Shown here: positions 61,435-64,000 of the stretch, in pieces
Position numbering within the stretch: the first letter of the stretch is position 1
Layout of the letters: each line of letters begins with the position of its first letter
Assembly: GCA_023101885.1 (NCBI GenBank)
Contig: JALPQD010000054.1
Coordinates: 1,352,893-1,416,892 of the forward strand
Source: Typhlomys cinereus
Lineage: Eukaryota; Chordata; Mammalia; Rodentia; Platacanthomyidae
Length of the DNA stretch: 64,000 nt
Direction: 5' to 3'
Made by a program: the position numbers and the translations under genes
Notes under the pieces: generated by a model
Told to the model about the DNA's origin: nothing
Seen by the model: only the letters and a program-made list of their open reading frames with translations
Database searches by the model: none

Positions 61435-61832
61435 TGTAGAGTCCAACACCCATGGCGTGGTGTGCCTCCACCCACTCACATACTCATTCACACGATTGCG
61501 CAGCCTGCTCCTCAATTCCCCAGAGACTCTGCCACGGGATGGGGAATTTGTCAAAGCAAATCTCAGTTTATTGGGGGTAACAAAACAGCTTATATAGACA
61601 AAAGACCACAAGGCGCCAAATGGGCACCCAATTGTGTCAAAGGTCAACACATCCTTCAGGTGTTAGTGGTCAAGTCCAATGTCACTCAGCACAGAAGGCA
61701 GGTCAATACCTAAAAGCCAATTAGGGCTCTCTGTAATGTGATCAAGGTTAACCCAGGACACTAGCCCTCAGCACCATCTTTAATCCCATGTGCTTGGCCA
61801 TGCCCTGGGGCAAATCCTGGGTGGGCCCAACA
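61435..61832 (-). repeat. 3' LTR of an antisense endogenous retrovirus
   Basis: On the minus strand it begins TGTTGGGCCCACCC and ends GGACTCTACA. TATATAAG lies at 61597-61589 and AATAAA at 61572-61567. Just upstream (plus 61833-61846) lies a purine-rich AAAAGCGGGGAGA, a typical polypurine tract, which marks this as the 3' LTR. Its partner 5' LTR should lie beyond the right edge. Confidence 0.85.
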
Positions 61833-62395
61833 TCTCCCCGCTTTTGTTTTAGTAGAAACTACACATATGTCCAAAGTCTCATCAGTCTCAGCGTGAGCTT
61901 TTGCTATTGTCCTGTCTTGGTTGGTCTTCTCAGTCAGACAGGTTGGCATCAGCACCAGGCATGGCAGCTGGTAGCTTGGGGAAGTCACATGTGGCTCACA
62001 CAGGCAGTACAGGCCTGCCTGGTCTGTAATTAGACCAAGGCTTCACAAGCCTCCAAGCCTTACGTTTCTGGGAGGACCATGGCATGGATATCTGTAGTGT
62101 GGTCTTGTAGATGGAGTGCTGCTGAGAGACGTGCAGAGGAAACACTTAAGCAATATAGTTATTAAAGAACATTTTTTTTTTCTAGATGTTAGATCAAACC
62201 CAAATTGACTCCTCCTTAGTTTAGGCAAGGTATCAATCAGGGCATCTTGAGTTAGGTCTGACCTATAACAATTACAGTTAAAATTTTCCTAGAGCACACC
62301 GTGGATAGTTTCCTGACAGAAAGTTTGGTGGATAGGCTTCCCCAGTGTCTTTGGAATCTCAATTTAAGTTGTCCTTTTTGAAAATTTAAAATTTA

Positions 62396-62969
62396 TTTGC
62401 TAAAGGCACTAGGATCCTTGACAGCAAGGGATTGACAGCCACAGAAATGTTCCTATGCTTAAAGGGAACACAGGAAACGGTTCCGGGAAATGCTATTGGG
62501 TCCTTGCACTTCATCGGAGAGGAGGACCCAGAGGAGAGTTTGGCATGCTCATTAAAGGATGCTCTGGGGATGGGAGAGGGAGGCACTGGGGGACGGGGAA
62601 GGAGGGGGAGGGGAGGGAGGCACAGGGGGTTGGGGGGCTGGAGGGAGCGAAGTGACCGGTGTACCTGTTAAGTTTGTATGAGTGGAAATAAAAAACAACA
62701 ACAACAACAAAAAACAACAAAAAAATTGAAAGATAAAATTCAACTTACTAATGCACAAAATATGTTGTAGAAAAATGTATATTTAGTTTGTAATAATGCA
62801 ATAATTTGAATTTTGAATAACATAAATTTGAATGGTGTTGAAGGCACAGAAAAATATTATTTGATAGATCCTATCTGTTTTTACCTAATTAAGCAAGGGT
62901 TACATTTCATTTATCTTTGCATGTATTATTTACATATATATTAAAATTCTGATAAACCCTTAAAAAAAA
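62396..62969 (+). mobile_element. L1 3' end carrying a ~240-bp 3' transduction
   Basis: 62398-62690 is L1 3' UTR ('aggcactaggatccttgaca' ... 'gtttgtatgagtggaaat') with a (CAA)n-like tail to about 62728. About 235 bp of unrelated AT-rich sequence follow, with ATTAAA at 62940-62945 and eight A at 62962-62969. GAAAATTTAAAATTTA is duplicated exactly at 62380-62395 and 62970-62985, enclosing both parts. It is inserted in the retroviral internal region. Confidence 0.88.
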
Positions 62970-63875
62970 GAAAATTTAAAATTTAAAACATTGATGGTAA
63001 ATAATGCCAACCCTTGCTGTTGGTGTAGGTTTACTCCCCCTTTTTGTTTTAGAAATTGGATCTTTAATTTAGTTGGGTATGGGGTCATCTAGCAGAGGGG
63101 GATGTCTTTTTGGAATTTTAAAGACCTTTAAAGACCTGAGAGACCCATCCCAGCATGGGTGTTCTAAACCTGCCTACTGTACCTTTTAACCTATTTGAGG
63201 ACCCAGACTGTTCAAGGGATAAAGGTCGACGACTGTGCTGACTGCTTCCTGCTGAGATGGGACATTGAAAGTGAAAGCAATCTGGTATCCTTATCTAATA
63301 AGTGCTGGGATGATCTAGAGGTCCTTGACAGATGGCTTTATTACTTTAAGGTCCCTATAAAAGAGACAGAATGCAGGTTAAACTTTTAAGATCTACACAA
63401 GGATTAAGCCATCGTAACTAGGAAGGCACATGGGATAAACCAAATAAGCTCAGTGATGTTACTGTGGGTACAGGCAAGAGTTAGTAAAGAAAACCTGTTA
63501 TTTCACCTGGGATAGTCATAGTCTTAGTTTGGTGAAAAAGTAAGAATTAATATACATACTGAAGACCTTTTTCCTCTGGCAGCTGTGAATCTCTATGATC
63601 ACATCTACTTTGTGAGTGACTGACGAACCTGTCATTTTCTTGATCATTAACATTCTCGTAAAATCAAAGTTTGACAAAGTCTATGAAGGAAATTGAGCAC
63701 TGGAATTTTTTGCTCCCTAGTCTAGAAACAAAGAGGTTTCCCATTTGCATGTTAAGCCTAGGTTCTCATGAGATGCTCAGCCTGGCATTTTAGGCCTTCT
63801 TTCACTGGATATCAGAGGTAAACTCCTTTTTCCCATCAAAGGGAAACTAAGAGCTTCAGGCCATATTATTGGTCC

Positions 63876-63887
63876 CCACCAGAGGGC
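63876..63887 (+). promoter_or_regulatory. CTCF-like motif inside the retrovirus
   Basis: CCACCAGAGGGC fits the CTCF core pattern at every position. The homologous part of the 26-kb element (near 26840) has diverged and does not keep it. Motif match only. Confidence 0.35.
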
Positions 63888-64000
63888 TCGACCCCTGGGC
63901 CCTGGGGTTCAGGATGCAATCTTTCTCTAGTGGAAATTCCCATGTTTAGGACATAGGCCACACGAAAGCTTCCTGTGCTTGAAACCGTCTCAAAGCGCCC

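Larger units (their letters stand above)
61833..64000 (-). mobile_element. Internal region of the antisense retrovirus, runs off the window
   Basis: No long minus-strand frame is visible, so coding capacity is absent or decayed in this part. The segment 63655-63917 is homologous, in reverse, to 26808-27075 in the 26-kb element (shared CCCTGAACCCCAGGGCC and AATGCCAGGCTGA blocks). An L1 with a 3' transduction interrupts it at 62396-62969. Plus-strand ORFs here (61788-62033, 63195-63389) are shadows. Confidence 0.75.

Overview
This window looks like intergenic or deep-intronic DNA from a rodent nuclear genome. It is AT-rich and full of microsatellites. The repeats are L1 3' ends, B1-, ID/B4- and B3-like SINEs, MaLR (ERVL-MaLR) LTRs, endogenous retrovirus remnants and a few very old MIR/L2 pieces. 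The youngest SINEs (9.1, 23.7 and 41.4 kb) begin GGGCTGGAGAG like murid B2 but carry a different CpG-rich body. This fits the B2-superfamily element DIP described from jerboas, so a dipodoid rodent is my best guess. That is an inference from memory of the family, not a database match.

Layout. 1-12 kb: mostly unannotatable AT-rich DNA with a polypyrimidine block, two degraded MaLR-like LTRs, a B1 relic and one clean SINE. 12-16.3 kb: old antisense L1 3' ends around broken antisense ORFs that may be unrecognised retrocopies, then a MST/MLT1-type solo LTR. 16.3-23.7 kb: old DNA with MIR/L2 relics, then a young SINE. 24.4-30.7 kb: one old sense L1 split by a degraded endogenous retrovirus. 31-40.5 kb: SINEs, microsatellites, a U6/L1 chimera, a 45-bp templated insertion, a 142-bp tandem duplication and L1 ends. 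40.5-42.4 kb: a relatively young 5'-truncated L1 carrying a SINE. 44-46.4 kb: three L1 3' ends, two of them head to head. 46.5-48.5 kb: a complete-length MaLR provirus with two LTRs and a 5-bp target-site duplication (TSD). 51.4-52.6 kb: a strong inverted repeat with an L1 inserted in one arm. 52.8-59.1 kb: MaLR LTRs, L1 ends, SINEs. 59.6-60.9 kb: two copies of a SINE body. 61.4 kb to the end: the 3' LTR and internal part of an antisense retrovirus of the same family as the one at 26 kb, itself hit by an L1 that brought a 3' transduction.

I found no convincing intact host protein-coding exon, no tRNA or rRNA gene, and no CRISPR or prokaryotic feature. The only clean protein-like frame is the 172-residue C-terminal part of an L1 ORF2. 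The interest of the window lies in its insertion and rearrangement history, not in a gene system.
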